DNA of 64,000 nucleotides from Gnetum montanum. Lineage: Eukaryota; Streptophyta; Gnetopsida; Gnetales; Gnetaceae. How positions within the stretch are numbered: position 1 is the stretch's first letter; each line of letters opens with the position of its first letter. The position numbers were made by a program, and so were the translations under genes. Positions 1 to 11,591 of this stretch are shown here, piece by piece. The notes under the pieces are model-generated. The model was given only the letters and a program-made list of their open reading frames with translations, made no database searches and was not told the DNA's origin. The stretch covers positions 239,314-303,313 of the forward strand of contig MNCI01015984.1 in assembly GCA_015680685.1 (NCBI GenBank), given 5' to 3'.

Positions 1-1
1 A

Positions 2-787
2 CAATACCCCTACCGGCAACCTGACCCATATGGCTACTACGTGCAACATCTAATCTCTCCACGTGACTCTGTTCATCACGTTACATCACAACATCACTAC
101 CAAGCTCATGAGTATTATAGAACTCCTTCTCCTAGGGAAGATAACCCACAAACATACCATCCTTCAAATCCATTTGTGGCTTTCACATCGATAGCTCCAT
201 TACCACCTGCTCCAACAATGCAAGGGGAACTCCCTACTTAATCACAGCAACGCAATGCCGCAAGGGCTGTAAATCCTCAACCCACTGTTGGTTCTGACAA
301 TCGTATGAAGAAAAGACCTTTCTTCAGAGCCAACAGTCCAACTAAGTCCTTACAACCACAAATGGTTGAACCTCTGAACGCCTCCCCATCAAACAAGGCT
401 TCAAAGCTCCCTTCGAACCAAACACCGAGCTCAACACATACAGTTATGTTAACACATGCCGTTATTGATTGGATCAAGGTTGGCCACCTTCCCAGGAAAT
501 TCTTTAATCCTAGAAGCCCTCTAATCTATCTCCAAATCGCTGGGAATGAGCCATGCAAAGCTCTTCTGGACTTAGGTTCTGGAGCCAACTTAATAGCACA
601 AGAAATGTACAAAGCCTAGAACTTGCCTTCATTAAGGAAGAGAAATATTCGCCTAGAGCTAGTCGACCAATCCATCACTACTCCCTTGGGACTAGTGGAG
701 GACATCATCACCACTGTGTGTAGATGGTCATACCTAGCTGATTTCCTAGTGATACAAGTGAATAACGGTAAAGGGGACTTTTGGAAA
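2..787 (+). pseudogene. Element D gag C-terminus and aspartic protease, broken
   Basis: One reading frame runs from the left edge to about 787. The first 240 bases encode a Tyr/Pro/His/Gln-rich tail like the gag tails of elements A and B. A TAA follows at about 239. The retroviral-type protease domain then begins near 440, with ALLDLGSGANLI (about 560-595) in place of the usual D-S/T-G-A active site. Next come a TAG at 617-619 and a conserved Athila protease segment containing LVDQS and VVED-like residues up to about 745. The expected flap and LGRPFL segment is missing, so there is a deletion or rearrangement between about 770 and 1130. The changed active-site triad and the stops make it inactive. 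Confidence 0.75.
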
Positions 788-1134
788 TATCTAAGGAGAA
801 CACTTTTGGAAAGATTGAGAAGAAGAAGGTTCCATGCATCGCATACAGTGATACAGGGTGCAATTGCGTGTAGAGATCATGGGTTGTGCAAAGTTTAGCA
901 TTGCCTGCATGCAATCGGTGTGCACAAGACATTAATATACAAAAGTGCCTGTATGCAGCAGCCACACCACAAGAAGACACCCAGTGGCTGATAGCTGATC
1001 AAGAGAGCAACTCACTAACGTGCATGAAACTAACTGAGGGAATAACTTGAGCTTACATCAAAAGCATAGATGCACTAGAGCAAGTCCACTACCAACTTCC
1101 AAGCCTTAACCTTGAAAACATCAACTGGGGGAAG
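788..1134 (+). other. Element D, unrecognised stretch between protease and RT
   Basis: No recognisable domain in any frame. It occupies the place where the end of the protease and the protease-RT linker should be, and probably represents deleted and drifted pol sequence. Confidence 0.5.
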
Positions 1135-2720
1135 TTGGAAATTCCTAAAAAATTCAAACAAGAGCCCCTAGAATTGAAACCATTGCCCACTGGTCTAGAA
1201 TATATGACCCTCGAAAATGGAAAACTGGTAATCTTCAACGCAAGACTTGGTGCCAAACAAAAAGGAAGACTATTGAAAGTGATAAACAAGTGGTCAAAAT
1301 CCTTTGCCTGGTCATATCCCGAATTAACTAGAATAGATCCTAGGATATGCCAGCATAGGATTTACACTGACCCCTCCATGAAACCTCAAAAACAACTATA
1401 GAGGAGATTGAACCCAAAATTGAAGCAAGTAGTAAAAGAAGAAATAGAACAACTTCTTAAGGCTGGGTTCATGTATCCCATTGTTGATAACGAATGGGTT
1501 AGCCCTTTGGTGATCGTGCCTAAAAAGGGAGGCAAATGGAGAGTGTGCATAGATTTTAGGCTGTTGAACATGACAACATTTAAGGTTTCCGTTGCCATTA
1601 GTTAACCAAGTCTTAGACACCATAGTAGGGCATCGTTATTACAGTTGTCTGGATGGCTATAGTGGATACAACCAAATACGGATAGCCCCAGAAGACCAAG
1701 CCCAGACAACATTCACTAGTCCTTGGGGAACATTTGCATATAAACAAATGTCATTTGGCTTGAGTAATGCTCTTGCCACGTTTCAACGCCTAGTTCTAAG
1801 CATATTCCAACAACAGATAGGGAATGGAATGGAAGCCTTTATGGACGACTTCTCCACCTATGGAACAAGTTTTGATCAAGCCTTGGACCAATTAGAGCAA
1901 GTGCTGAAAAGATGTGTAGAAACCAACTTAAGGCTCAATTGGTAGAAAAGCCATTTAATGGTCCAAGAGGGCATAGTACTTGGGCATAAGGTTTCACATG
2001 TAGGAATAGAGGTAGACCCAGTTAAAACTAGGGTTATCCAAGGAATCACTCGTCAACTGGAAATTGTCAAAGACATTTGATCATTCCTTGGACACATTGG
2101 CTACTATAGGAGATTCATTGAGAACTTCTCCAAGATTGTCAAATCGTTGGTAGAGCTGACAAAGAAGGATGTACCTTTTGTGTAGACCAGGGAATGTGAA
2201 CGAGCATTCCAAACTCTGAAACAGAAGCTTGTAGAAATTCCCATTCTACAAGCTCCTAACTGGTCTAGATCGTTCCACATAATGATTGACGCGTCCAATT
2301 ATGCTTTAGGAGCCGTACTTACATAGTTAGATGACCAAAAATGCCCTTAGTACATCCACTGTGCAAGTAGAAGTATCGTCAGTGCACAACTTAACTACAC
2401 AACTTCAGAGAAAGAATTAATGGCTGTAATGTTTGCACTAGATAAGTTTAGGAACTATGTGTTATGTTACAAAGTGTTCATCCACACAGATCATAGTGCA
2501 ATCTGGTTCCTCATGAACAAGCCAACGATTAGCCCTCATATTATACGATGGTTGGTAATCCTACAGGAGTTCGATCTAACGATGATCGATCGAAAGGGCA
2601 CCGAGAACGTAGTTGCAGATCATTTATTTCAGTTGCACTGGGATAGCAAAGAGGATGAATATGTAATGTCTGATCATTTTCCTGATGAAGCCCTCTTTAC
2701 CAGTGTAGTGAATAACTAAC
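1135..2720 (+). pseudogene. Element D reverse transcriptase and RNase H, broken
   Basis: Reverse transcriptase plus RNase H of a Ty3/gypsy element, which copies element RNA into DNA in the virus-like particle. Frame 1 carries the RT N-terminus: FAWSYPEL, then KEEIEQLLKAGF, then SPLVIVPKKGGKWRVCIDFR at about 1500-1560. The frame shifts near 1590 into frame 2, which carries LDGYSGYNQI, the PWGTFAYKQMSFGL block and the FMDDF catalytic box (about 1840-1855). RNase H follows, with IDASNYALGAVLT near 2285 and the TSEKELMAVMFALDKFR motif near 2405. In-frame stops lie at about 1399, 1943, 2078, 2183, 2325 and 2348. Several would be one transition from a sense codon. Confidence 0.85.
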
Positions 2721-3957
2721 CCATAGAGACGAACTGGTATATTAGTATTCTCACCTATCTCCTTACTCAACAAACACCACAAGAGTTGGACTTTAGGAAG
2801 AAACAACAATTTCTTCACAGAGCCAAGCACTTCATGGAAATCAATGGACGACTTTACAAAGTGTGTCTTGATGGCTTGGTTCGATGGTGCATGCCTGAGG
2901 AAGACCAACTGAGAGTTCTCCAAGACACTCATGAGGGCCCTTGTGGGGGTCACTATGTGGGGAGACGAACGGATATTAAGATCTTGCTCGCAGGATATTA
3001 CTAGCCAACATTATTTCAGGATGCTCATCAATTTGTCCGATCTTGTGAGTGCTGCCAATGTGATGGGGAAATGACTACTAGAATGGAGGGTTCGCAACAA
3101 TGGATTCAACCGTTATAACCCTTCAACATTTTGGGAATAGACTTTATGGGGCCCATTACACGAATGTCTAATGGAAAAGGTTACATTGTAGTTGCCGTAG
3201 ACTATCTAACAAAATGGGCTGAAGCAGCTGCTATTACAGACTGCACATCATCTACACCCCCCCGATTTGTGCAACAACAAATCGTAAATAGATTTGGTGT
3301 GCCATGTGCACTTATTTCAGATAATGGAACACACTTCACAGGTGCAACTTTTCGAAAGTTAATGCAACACTTAGGGGTTGAACATAAATTGACTACACCT
3401 TATCACCCCCAAGCTAACGAAAATGTTGAGGTCACCAACAAGGAGATCACTAAAATATTATCTTGGACAATTAGCAAGTATAGGAGAGATTGGAGCACTA
3501 AACTGAATGATGCTCTTTGGGCATACTTCTCCACCTGGAAACTCCCTATAGGCTACTCTCCCTATGAGTTAGTGTATGGAAAGTTTCCAACGCTTCTAAT
3601 TCAAACCAAGCTCCGTACACTATCAATGGCTTGTGACCTCCATCTCGATCTTGATCTAGCACAAAAAGAAAGGTTGGAAACTTTAAACGTGTTAGACGAA
3701 AACTGATTAGCTACCCTGTCATCAAATGAGTTTCACAAGGCATATAACAAGCAACGTTATGACTTGAAGATTTGAAAGGTTAAGTATCAACCAGGATATA
3801 AGGTTCTCTATTGGAACCCCACACATGTGCCACAACGCACAAAATTTCAAACACTGTGGGAGGGACCTTACATTATTCATACAACCTTTCTTTCAAAGGC
3901 CATGACCATATACAAACCTGAGAGCCCTGATAGGAGATTGTTAGTCAATGTGCAATA
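2721..3957 (+). pseudogene. Element D integrase, broken
   Basis: Retroviral-type integrase in the same frame as RNase H. The HHCC zinc-binding domain is visible from about 2925 (HEGPCGGHYVG ... CECC near 3055). The DDE core starts with GIDFMGPI at about 3131, has LISDNGTHF near 3315 and ends with a PQANENVEV block at about 3405, whose Glu is the usual third catalytic residue. The C-terminal YQPGYKVLYWNP and LWEGPY segments at 3785-3870 are also present. Stops at about 3002, 3116, 3704 and 3771 break the frame. No chromodomain is visible, as usual for Athila. Confidence 0.85.
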
Positions 3958-5453
3958 GACCAAACCCTTCCATGAACTTAGGATGGCCAGTGCATATAAT
4001 GCCTCTAAGAAGGGATGACCTTGCTTACTCTTTCGGATCTCCTCCTCCCAACTCAGTCATGGGGGAGATGGCCACCTTTGCTAATCATCTGAGGTCCTCA
4101 GTTTCTTTTTTAATTTTTTTTACACATTTTTGTCTCACAAATTTCTTTAACTTTTCTTGTTTTTTTTTTGCAACATCATTTATACTTTTTCATTTTTTTG
4201 TGTGACTATTTGTTTTTTTTGTTTTTGTTTTCGTTTTTTGTTTTTTGTTTTTGTTTTTGTCTTTGTTTGTTGTTTTGATTTTGTTAGATTTATCACCTAA
4301 TAAGTGCTCCTGATGGTGGTATGAACTGTATTCTATGGATTGCTAATGTTTGGTTTTTACCTTTGAGTTATAATGTTGATACTAAGGTATGGCTCTTTTG
4401 ATATAATAGGCAATGAGTCCATGTCATCCATGCATCCATGAATTTCTATGGTCTCTCTTGGCTTCGAACTGTACAGTCCCTTTCTTTAATAATAAAACTA
4501 TTAACAAATTGGTGACTAGGCATTTCTCAAACTAAGGAAGGACTCAAGGACGGAAAAGGGTGTGACTTCAAAGGGATTTGATGCATTTGTGCTGGCTATT
4601 CTTTTGGGTGCTTGGATGTTTTCTTGTTGAGTTTTCCTTACCATTCCGACATTGCTCCATTATTGGGAAGCTGAGCCAATAAAAATAAATCTTTGCATGG
4701 TGTGGTTTTCACGCAAAAAAAAAAGTAGTGAGAATTCAAAGCACACCCCTTAGAGAAAATAATCATTTGGGCTACAAGCACTAGTTATGGAACTAAACAA
4801 ACACGTTCCCTCTAACTAAGGTCTTCTCTCACTTCCTACTTTTTCCTTTCTCATTTCCCTGGGATGGTGCTGACTCTTTCGTAGAAGCATTCTTGTTACT
4901 ACAAGTGGATGGATTTGCCAAGTGTATTAATGCGAAGTCATTGGATGTGAATTGTCTGAAGCTGGATTTGGAATGAGATCTACTCAGTCACATTAACCAT
5001 AAATACACAAGGGGCTGTACACCACCTTATTCTTAGGACTCCTTCTACTCTCTTCTCCTCATCATTCTTTCTTCATTTTCCATCTCATTGCTGGTTGTAT
5101 CAGTAGTCTATATTTTGGTTGAAGCATTGTTTTTTTTGATGAATTCTTGTGGTTAAGACTTTAACTCTTGCTTCCAAATGACATTTCCAGAGCCTACGGA
5201 CTCTTTGAATGTGAGATTGTCAGGGCATCGAGGGCATGAGCTTGCTTTGGGGAGGACCCACTGGCATTCCTATTTGGTACATCAGTTAACTTCTTTCCCC
5301 TTAAACATTTTCGTAATCAACATTTGCTAGTTCATTCCCATCTCTGACATCCATTTTATTGACGTTGCCGTTGTTTTTTTTCTCCATCTTTCTTATTCCT
5401 TATCTTTTTCCATTTTATGGCTACCGGAGGATCACTCTTAGTCATGGGGGCCC
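3958..5453 (+). other. Element D noncoding region after integrase
   Basis: No convincing ORF. Between about 4100 and 4280 it is almost pure T with G interruptions. A purine-rich GTCATGGGGG motif, like the polypurine tract of this family, occurs near 4058 and again at 5441-5450. The word CTTTGGGGAGGACCCACT near 5246-5262 recurs in element A at about 54553-54570, in its gag-to-ORF2 spacer. This shows that A and B keep the region after pol although they have lost pol itself. Confidence 0.6.
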
Positions 5454-6906
5454 TGAAACACCACAAAATTCTGAGCTTAGTACTTCTCCAACAAGAATCG
5501 AGCTAAGTCATGATGCTCCCCAACATGACTAAAGCTTGAGGGCCCCACAGACAGCTTCAAGCAGAGTTGAACTCAACAAGAAACAGTTCCCTAGGACCTG
5601 CAGACGACCACAGCGACATCTGGTATCAAACATGGCAACTTCGGAGCTCAAGATACTTAATTTTCACTAAGTATGCAGTATGCAGCGTATACACCCAACG
5701 TATACGCCCAGCGTACATTCCCAACGTATACACCCAACGTACATTCCCAGCGTGTACGCCCAGCATGAACAACGTATACGCCCAACGTGTACGCCCAGCA
5801 TGAACGACGTATACGCCCAGCGTGTACGCCCAGCATGAACAATGTATGTGCCCAGCGTGTACGTCCAGCGTATACGCCCAGCATGAACAATGTATACACC
5901 CAGCGTGTACGCCCAGCATGAACAATGTATATGCCCAATGTGTACGCCCAGCGTATATGCCCAACATGTACAATGTGTACGCTGTATAGCACAATGTATA
6001 CCAATCAAAGGTCTCCATAACTGTGCTAGATCAAGGTGAACCACGCTAAACATCCATAGGCAGCATTCTCATGACATCTGAATTCAAATCTGAAGGCTGG
6101 ACAACTTGTTTTGTTTTGATCAAGTCTGTACGCCGAGTTCACACGCCCAGTGTATATACGCTGGCGTACAGCACTATACGCTGGCATGCAGCACGCTGTA
6201 CACTTGTAAAATTTCATTCTTTCGCACTCAGTCAACGCACCACATGTCACCCGACTTGAGAGTCCAACACACCACAGCCAATCATCCCCTCTCGGATCTG
6301 AGTCTAATGTCTAAACTTGTATGAAAACCCCAATTTTTCACTAGATCAGGGTTGGCAATTTTGAGCAAACCAGAGACAAAAAAAAAAGGAACTAAAGACA
6401 TTGAGAGACCAAGAGCAAAACAAAAATCGGTACGTTGGACCTCAACCCTGCACGCTGAGCATACAGCCTTCACACTATGCCTGCAGTTCAAACTAGCACA
6501 CCATCATCCCTCCGCATCCATCGGGGCTCTTCGTCTGCCTTGTGTCAGATTCACAACTACGTTAGACCAGCGCATTGTAACTTTCAATTTCACAATAATA
6601 TTACCACATTTCTTTTTCTAAGATTTGTTACAGTTTTTCATTCATTATTGCATGCTTATTGTTTACATTCCTGTACGTTTACGCTCCGTTTTATATTAGT
6701 TACGCTGTTTACACATAACCCAGCGTATTGCATATTGGCGTACATTGGGGAAATCCTTGTCTAAGCCGCGTGCGAACCACCCAAGGTACTCTACCTTCGT
6801 CCATTCTAGCTCGCCCTCAAGCGAAGGTAAGGTCTTCTGTGCTTGTGCGGGGATCTCCTGGTTTCTGCTTCATTCCAATCGGAGACCGACGATTTTGGAC
6901 AGTACA
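5454..6906 (+). repeat. 5' LTR of element C
   Basis: About 1453 bp, TG...CA ends, closely matching the copy at 21362-22837. It contains a GC-richer tandem array (5692-5983) and a CCAATCATCC box near 6278. The TATA position reads TATGAAAACC at about 6320, where the 3' LTR has TATAAAAACC, so the promoter of this copy is probably damaged. Long minus-strand ORFs over the array are repeat artefacts. Confidence 0.9.
5692..5983 (+). repeat. Tandem repeat array, core TACGCCCAGCGT, in 5' LTR of C
   Basis: Imperfect repeats of two unit types: about 20 bp units around CGTATACACCCAACGTACAT, and about 35 bp units around TACGCCCAGCGTGTACGCCC ending AGCATGAACAA. The matching array in the 3' LTR lies at 21594-21930 with a different number and order of units. 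Related units recur inside the element (7077-7395 and 16035-16205). Confidence 0.85.
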
Positions 6907-7468
6907 GAAAATGGCACTAGAAGGAGGGTCTAAAACTGTTTAAACCTACCCTGATCTCATACACACATCCTCGCGCTTCAGATTGGTACTCTGGTTCTCC
7001 CAAATTCGCATTACACCAAGATTAAACTCGTTTCTGAACTTCGTAGATCTGCACTCTGTTCTATAGAATTCCCAGCGTCTGCATGTTGCTTAGCCTACCT
7101 GTACGCTGTAGACCCTGTCTGCATGCTGTTCAACCTACCTGTACGCTGTACGCTGTAGACCTTGTTTGCACGCCACTCAGCCTACCTGTACGCTGTACAT
7201 TGTAGACCCTGTCTGCACGCTGCTCAGCACTTGTACGCTGTACGTTGTAGACCTTGTCTGCACGCTGCTCAGCACCTGTACGTTGTATGCTGTAGACCTT
7301 GTCTGCACGCTGCTCAGCACTTGTACGCTGTACGTTGTAGACCCTGTCTACACGCTACTCAGCCCACCTGTACGTTGTACGCTGTACGCTGTAAACTTAA
7401 GTGTATGCTTTGATAAGTATACCAATTTCATATCCCTTCCACCGTGTTGTATCCACAACAGTTTCATC
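6907..7468 (+). repeat. Element C leader with CTGTACGCTGTAGACC tandem array
   Basis: Untranslated leader between the 5' LTR and gag. The primer binding site should start within a few bases of 6907 (GAAAATGGCACTAGAAGG), but I could not assign a tRNA. From about 7077 to 7395 there are roughly six to seven units of 40-60 bp built from CTGTACGCTGTAGACCTTGT and CTGCACGCTGCTCAGCAC. The word ACGCTG is shared with the arrays in the LTR and in the antisense gene's first intron. Confidence 0.75.
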
Positions 7469-9584
7469 ATGAACACTGCGAATCCCAACGCTTCAACCAA
7501 GCCCATCACAGATATCACGGGCCCCATGGCCGTTCAACAACCCATAGTATAACCAACGACAGGACCTCGCCGGTCTCTCAGACTACAAGGGAGGAACCCG
7601 TCATTTAACATTATACCCTAGGAGCAATACAATTTCATATGCGTAAAAATACAAGTTGGCCTAGCCATGGATCAAACTGAAATGGAGGTTAAGAGACAAT
7701 ATGAATTGTTTCATAGGGGAGGACATGAGTTCATCCCTTCCCCGTATGACATCATCCCTCTCCCAGAGCACTACTCTGAGCTCATTTCACAACTCCTCCT
7801 ACTAAAGAGTCAGTCTCTGGACCAATCTGTGGCAAATCCTCAATTGGAAGAGGAGGATGACTTCGCAGCTCAGTCTGAGCATGAAGATTCGTATCATACC
7901 CTCAGCCCACAAACTTATGCAAACCTGTTGTTTCACCCATTCACGGGCGAAACTACGTCCCTCCAGCCCTTCAAAATCACTCAAGAAGATGTGCCTCAAT
8001 AAGAGGCATCCACTCTCGTCCCTACTCCTCCAGCGACCGATGCGCAATTCAATACGCTTCCCCTCGCTATTCCTCCTGCTACCACAGTACCCCCGTTCTT
8101 ACAAATACAACCGCCTCAAAATAATGTAGGAGTACCTTTCCCGCCCCGAGTGATCGGGATGCCGCATGTGATACCGGCTTCTACATCCGCTCACTACATA
8201 CCGCGGATCGAAACCCAAGGAGCACCCCTTACAAATGTAACTCAACAAGTTCAAGGTGTTCTTATACAAAGCGTGACCGGGCAATGGGCTACGATTGGTA
8301 CTCAACCGCATCAACCCCCTCACTATAACATACCACCTCATTCAATTTTACCCGCTAACATCCCTCAATCACAACCACAACAACAACAACAATCCCTTAT
8401 CTATAATGTGCCACCCCTAGTACCACCCACCAAAAATATTTCGCAAGCGCAACCTCCAACCACACAACTCTCTTCCTTCCAGCCCACTGTCCAACAATCT
8501 AATTTTTATACTATACAACATCAACAACCTACTATCTCACCTAGTACCTAGGACTGGGCTGATGCCAAAAAGCTAATGCAGGAGCTAACTAATGAGGTCA
8601 AATGCCTCAAAACAGCCACCGATGGAGAGCTTAAGGTAGTGGACTTCTATCAGGATGACCCTATCAGCTCTTCAATTCCACCTCTGACGTTACCCAAAGG
8701 TGTATCCTTACCCACGCTGACTAAATACAATGGGGAGACAGACCCCAACGCTCACCTTATAACATTTAGATTAGAGTGCGCGCTACTTCAGGCGTGGCCA
8801 CATGCCATTCTACGAGTGTTCCCCATGTCCCTCACAGGGAGAGCACTTGATTGGTATCGAGCCTTGCCCCGAAACTCAATATCCTCTCTANCCGCTTGAA
8901 CCTGTCCAAAAATTTATTCAACGGTGGAGTGCTGCCCTCAACGAGCTCCACGAGCCAATCCCGGAGACGTATCTCCTCACCATCCTAAAAGGGGCTGTCA
9001 ATGATTTTTTCAAGTCTAAATTATATTATCTCAATGCACGCACTCTTAGTTAGGCGTTTGTATAAATCAAGAATATAGAGGAAGCAGCCCAAAATAGCCA
9101 CGACTCGGCCTATTTAGCCTTTAAAAACCAACATAATAAGAAAGACAAAGAAAAGGCTAAAACAACTATAGCGGCAGTAGCGGAAACACAACAAGCGAAT
9201 GCGGGACAACAAGGCAAATCGCCCGCTGCCCCTACTAATTACACTAGACCCGCTTTTGCGACTGCACTCGAACCGTCCACATCACAAAACCCTATACCGG
9301 GTCGTACGAGAAACTTCAAGAGAAAGGACCCCTCTCAATATACGCCGCTGCCCATGAAACCTTCATAATTATTCGACCAAATCTTGAAGGCCAGACTGAT
9401 GAAACATAAACAATTATCCCCCGCAGCCATTCAAAGACATGATCAGTTCTATCAATTGGTTGAGAACCTAAGCTTGGCAACGTCGGATGAGCCCCCAGTT
9501 CCAAAAGGCTTTAGAATGGACCGTTTTTGTGATTATCATCAATGTAATGGGCATGGCACTGACTACTGTTTCACCCTAAAATAA
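7469..9584 (+). pseudogene. Element C gag, broken
   Basis: Capsid/nucleocapsid polyprotein. I start it at the ATG at 7469 because the frame after it continues through the recognisable gag domain. An acidic N-terminal part (7667-8000) is followed by a Pro/Gln-rich linker (8000-8550). The Retrotrans_gag-type helical region follows at about 8640-9050, with FPMSLTGRALDWYRALP near 8820. A CX2HX4-5HX4C-type knuckle (CDYHQCNGHGTDYC) lies at about 9527-9570. In-frame stops occur at about 7550, 7619, 8000, 8549, 9050 and 9365. The reading frame changes at the single N at 8891, so some bases are probably missing from the assembly there. Confidence 0.8.
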
Positions 9585-10745
9585 GATATCCAACGGATGA
9601 TCGATGGAGGTCAAATCACTTTTGATGAAGCCAATCCGGTCCAACCACAAAATCAGGCCATGGGTGTATATAAAGATCCTCTAAATACTAAAGAAGCACC
9701 GTATGTAATTAACACCATCTACTTTGATAACGAACCGGAAACACCTAGGATTAACACCATCCATTCCGATCATGAGCAGCAAATGCCCAAGAGACCATTT
9801 GTAGTGCATATTCCTCCCACTGTACAAGCACCCGCGCCATGTACCCCGCTTACCCCGCAAAGATCTTATGTCATACGAATACCCCCTGCCGTAGCGATCT
9901 CTACCACGCCACCACCAAAACCATATGTAGTACATATACCTCCCACCACTACTGCCGCAAATACACAATCACCTCCTACTCGGCCCGCCCCCTACGTAGT
10001 CCGAATACCACCTGCGGTTGCAACTACGGAGGTACAACCCCCAGCTAGGCCAACTCCATATGTTGTCAGGATACCCAAACGTCCTAATGACCACCAATCG
10101 TCCACTCCGCAAGCACAGAATAAACCGACCCCCTATGTCGTTAGGATTCCCAGCCAACCTGACACTCAACCGCATTCAACCGTCCAACCGCAACCCCGCC
10201 CTACTCCATACGTTGTACAGATTCCAAAACAACCTGAGATTCCAAAACCAATTGCTCCTCCGTGCCACACACGAGAACGCCTGGCAGACAAGCTTACACG
10301 AGAACTCTTGGAGAAGGAACGTCAACGACTGGCGTTAGGACCTTCCAAGCCTACCCTGCTAAGTGCCATACCCATGACATCACCTAGCAATAAATCGAAC
10401 ACAGGCTGTGAGGGTGAATCATCCGGAAAGCATGATACGTCTAGATCAACGGTTGCGGATAAAAGTGACAAACCAATTATGCATGAGATAAAACTGTTGG
10501 GCCCGATGGACCAAATAACTATCGACAAACATACACCCAACAGTAAAGATTTAGCAACAACTTTAACACAGGTCACGCAGGCGCTCAAACAGAAAAACAC
10601 CTCATTAAGCTTATACGACCTAGTGTTAACTTCGCAAACCCACCGCGAAGCCCTAGTACGCATGTTTACATCCATCTCAGTAAGCGAAGATTTACCTCCA
10701 AATGAACCTTCAATTCATGTGGTAATGTATTTGCCTCAAGGATAA
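9585..10745 (+). CDS. Element C gag-pro linker with seven PYVVRIPP-type repeats
   Basis: Continuation of the gag frame after a TAA at about 9583, open for 382 codons from 9597. Between about 9790 and 10230 it contains seven copies of a short motif of the form (R/K/A/T)-(P/S)-(F/Y)-V-(V/I)-(H/R/Q)-I-P, spaced by 15-30 residues of Pro/Thr/Gln-rich sequence. Downstream is a charged helix (about 10265-10330) and a second helical region to 10740. I do not recognise the repeat from any named gag or protease domain. Preservation of the motif with variable spacers suggests a binding motif used many times, but this is inference. The stretch ends at TAA 10743-10745. Confidence 0.6.
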   Translation, partial: DIQRMIDGGQITFDEANPVQPQNQAMGVYKDPLNTKEAPYVINTIYFDNEPETPRINTIHSDHEQQMPKRPFVVHIPPTVQAPAPCTPLTPQRSYVIRIPPAVAISTTPPPKPYVVHIPPTTTAANTQSPPTRPAPYVVRIPPAVATTEVQPPARPTPYVVRIPKRPNDHQSSTPQAQNKPTPYVVRIPSQPDTQPHSTVQPQPRPTPYVVQIPKQPEIPKPIAPPCHTRERLADKLTRELLEKERQRLALGPSKPTLLSAIPMTSPSNKSNTGCEGESSGKHDTSRSTVADKSDKPIMHEIKLLGPMDQITIDKHTPNSKDLATTLTQVTQALKQKNTSLSLYDLVLTSQTHREALVRMFTSISVSEDLPPNEPSIHVVMYLPQG

Positions 10746-11591
10746 ACTCCTAAGTCACTAGGTTTCCATAATGACAACATCAAAACGGATGAGAAAATAG
10801 GAAAAGTGACAACCATGCCTATGTTCATAACCATACGAGTAAATCAATTCAAAATACATAGAGTGCATGTAGATGATGGAGCCGCTACAATTGTAGTACC
10901 CTATCCCATCATCAAACTATTAGGGCTTACAGGACTAGTTAGACCAACCGCCACCACGTGTTTGAAATCGTTTAGTGGATCATGAGTAGTGGTAAAAGGT
11001 ACCGTAACTTTGGACTTTATAGCAGGGGATCAGTTCCCCACATCAGTTGACTTTGTAGTCATCGACGAAATGCCAGGGTTCAATTTAATATTGGGAAGGC
11101 CCTGGTTAGCCCAATTGAAAGCAGTCTCTTCCCCCATACACCAAGAGATTCACCTACCTTACGAAGGTGGCGAAATCATCATACACGGGGACGCTACTAC
11201 ACCTACCATCTCATCGCATATAGATATAGACTAAGGCTTGGAGGTTAAGTTTGAAGAGCCTAAATAAGATGATACAAATAAACAAAAAAAATGTACGCAA
11301 GCAGTGAGCAACGATCCATTAAACATAAAGAAAAATTTACCCAACACAGAAATACTTGGGCCTGAAATTGTACATACACCGCCTAATCTAGAAACTACAA
11401 TAAACATAGAAACTACAGTACATGCGGAAATACCAGAAAGCACCAACGCGGGAACTGTTCCACCAGACGTCCCTTGGGCCGAATTACCTTTCAACGTGAT
11501 CAGTGAAGGAGACGCTGAATATAGAATCATACCCGTTAATGCTACTCCTAATGTTAAAATGAGGAAAATCAAAAAATTACTAAGCCAATAA
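10746..11591 (+). pseudogene. Element C aspartic protease and downstream tail
   Basis: Same frame as the preceding region. The protease is recognised from the VHVDDGAATIVVP segment at about 10867-10905, which sits where D-S/T-G-A/S is expected, and from NLILGRPWL at about 11085-11110, the conserved C-terminal block. Stops occur at 10743, about 10983 (TGA) and 11232. A Glu/Pro/Thr-rich tail (11304-11591) ends at a TAA just before the next repeat array. RT does not follow for another 5.2 kb, an unusually long break between protease and RT. Confidence 0.75.

Larger units (their letters stand above)
1..5453 (+). mobile_element. Athila-like LTR retrotransposon D, left part (gag end, pol, 3' noncoding)
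   Basis: Decayed Ty3/gypsy element entering from the left edge. Its order is gag C-terminus, protease, RT, RNase H, integrase, then a long T-rich noncoding tract. The RT block, with a FMDDF catalytic motif and the downstream signature ETNLRLNW then EGIVLGHKV, is characteristic of the Athila lineage. The element is cut at 5453 by the 5' LTR of element C and resumes at 22838. Its 3' LTR at 23398-24189 is homologous to the LTRs of elements A and B, so D, A and B are one family. The 5' LTR is outside the window. Every ORF carries stops or frameshifts, so the copy is dead. Confidence 0.85.

Noticed and set aside
5626-6053. Long overlapping minus-strand ORFs of 115-130 codons in the 5' LTR of C (and 21534-21986 in the 3' LTR)
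   Set aside because: They translate the tandem TACGCCCAGCGT array in three frames. The repeated peptides follow from the DNA repeat and there is no domain or codon signal.
7162-7552. Repetitive plus-strand ORFs over the leader array
   Set aside because: Artefacts of the tandem repeat. Two frames are equally open.
9681-10675. Minus-strand ORFs opposite the gag-pro linker (for example 9681-9968 and 10322-10675)
   Set aside because: Shadows of the biased Pro/Val/Ile repeat coding on the plus strand, with no introns or domains like those of the real antisense gene at 12315-16388.
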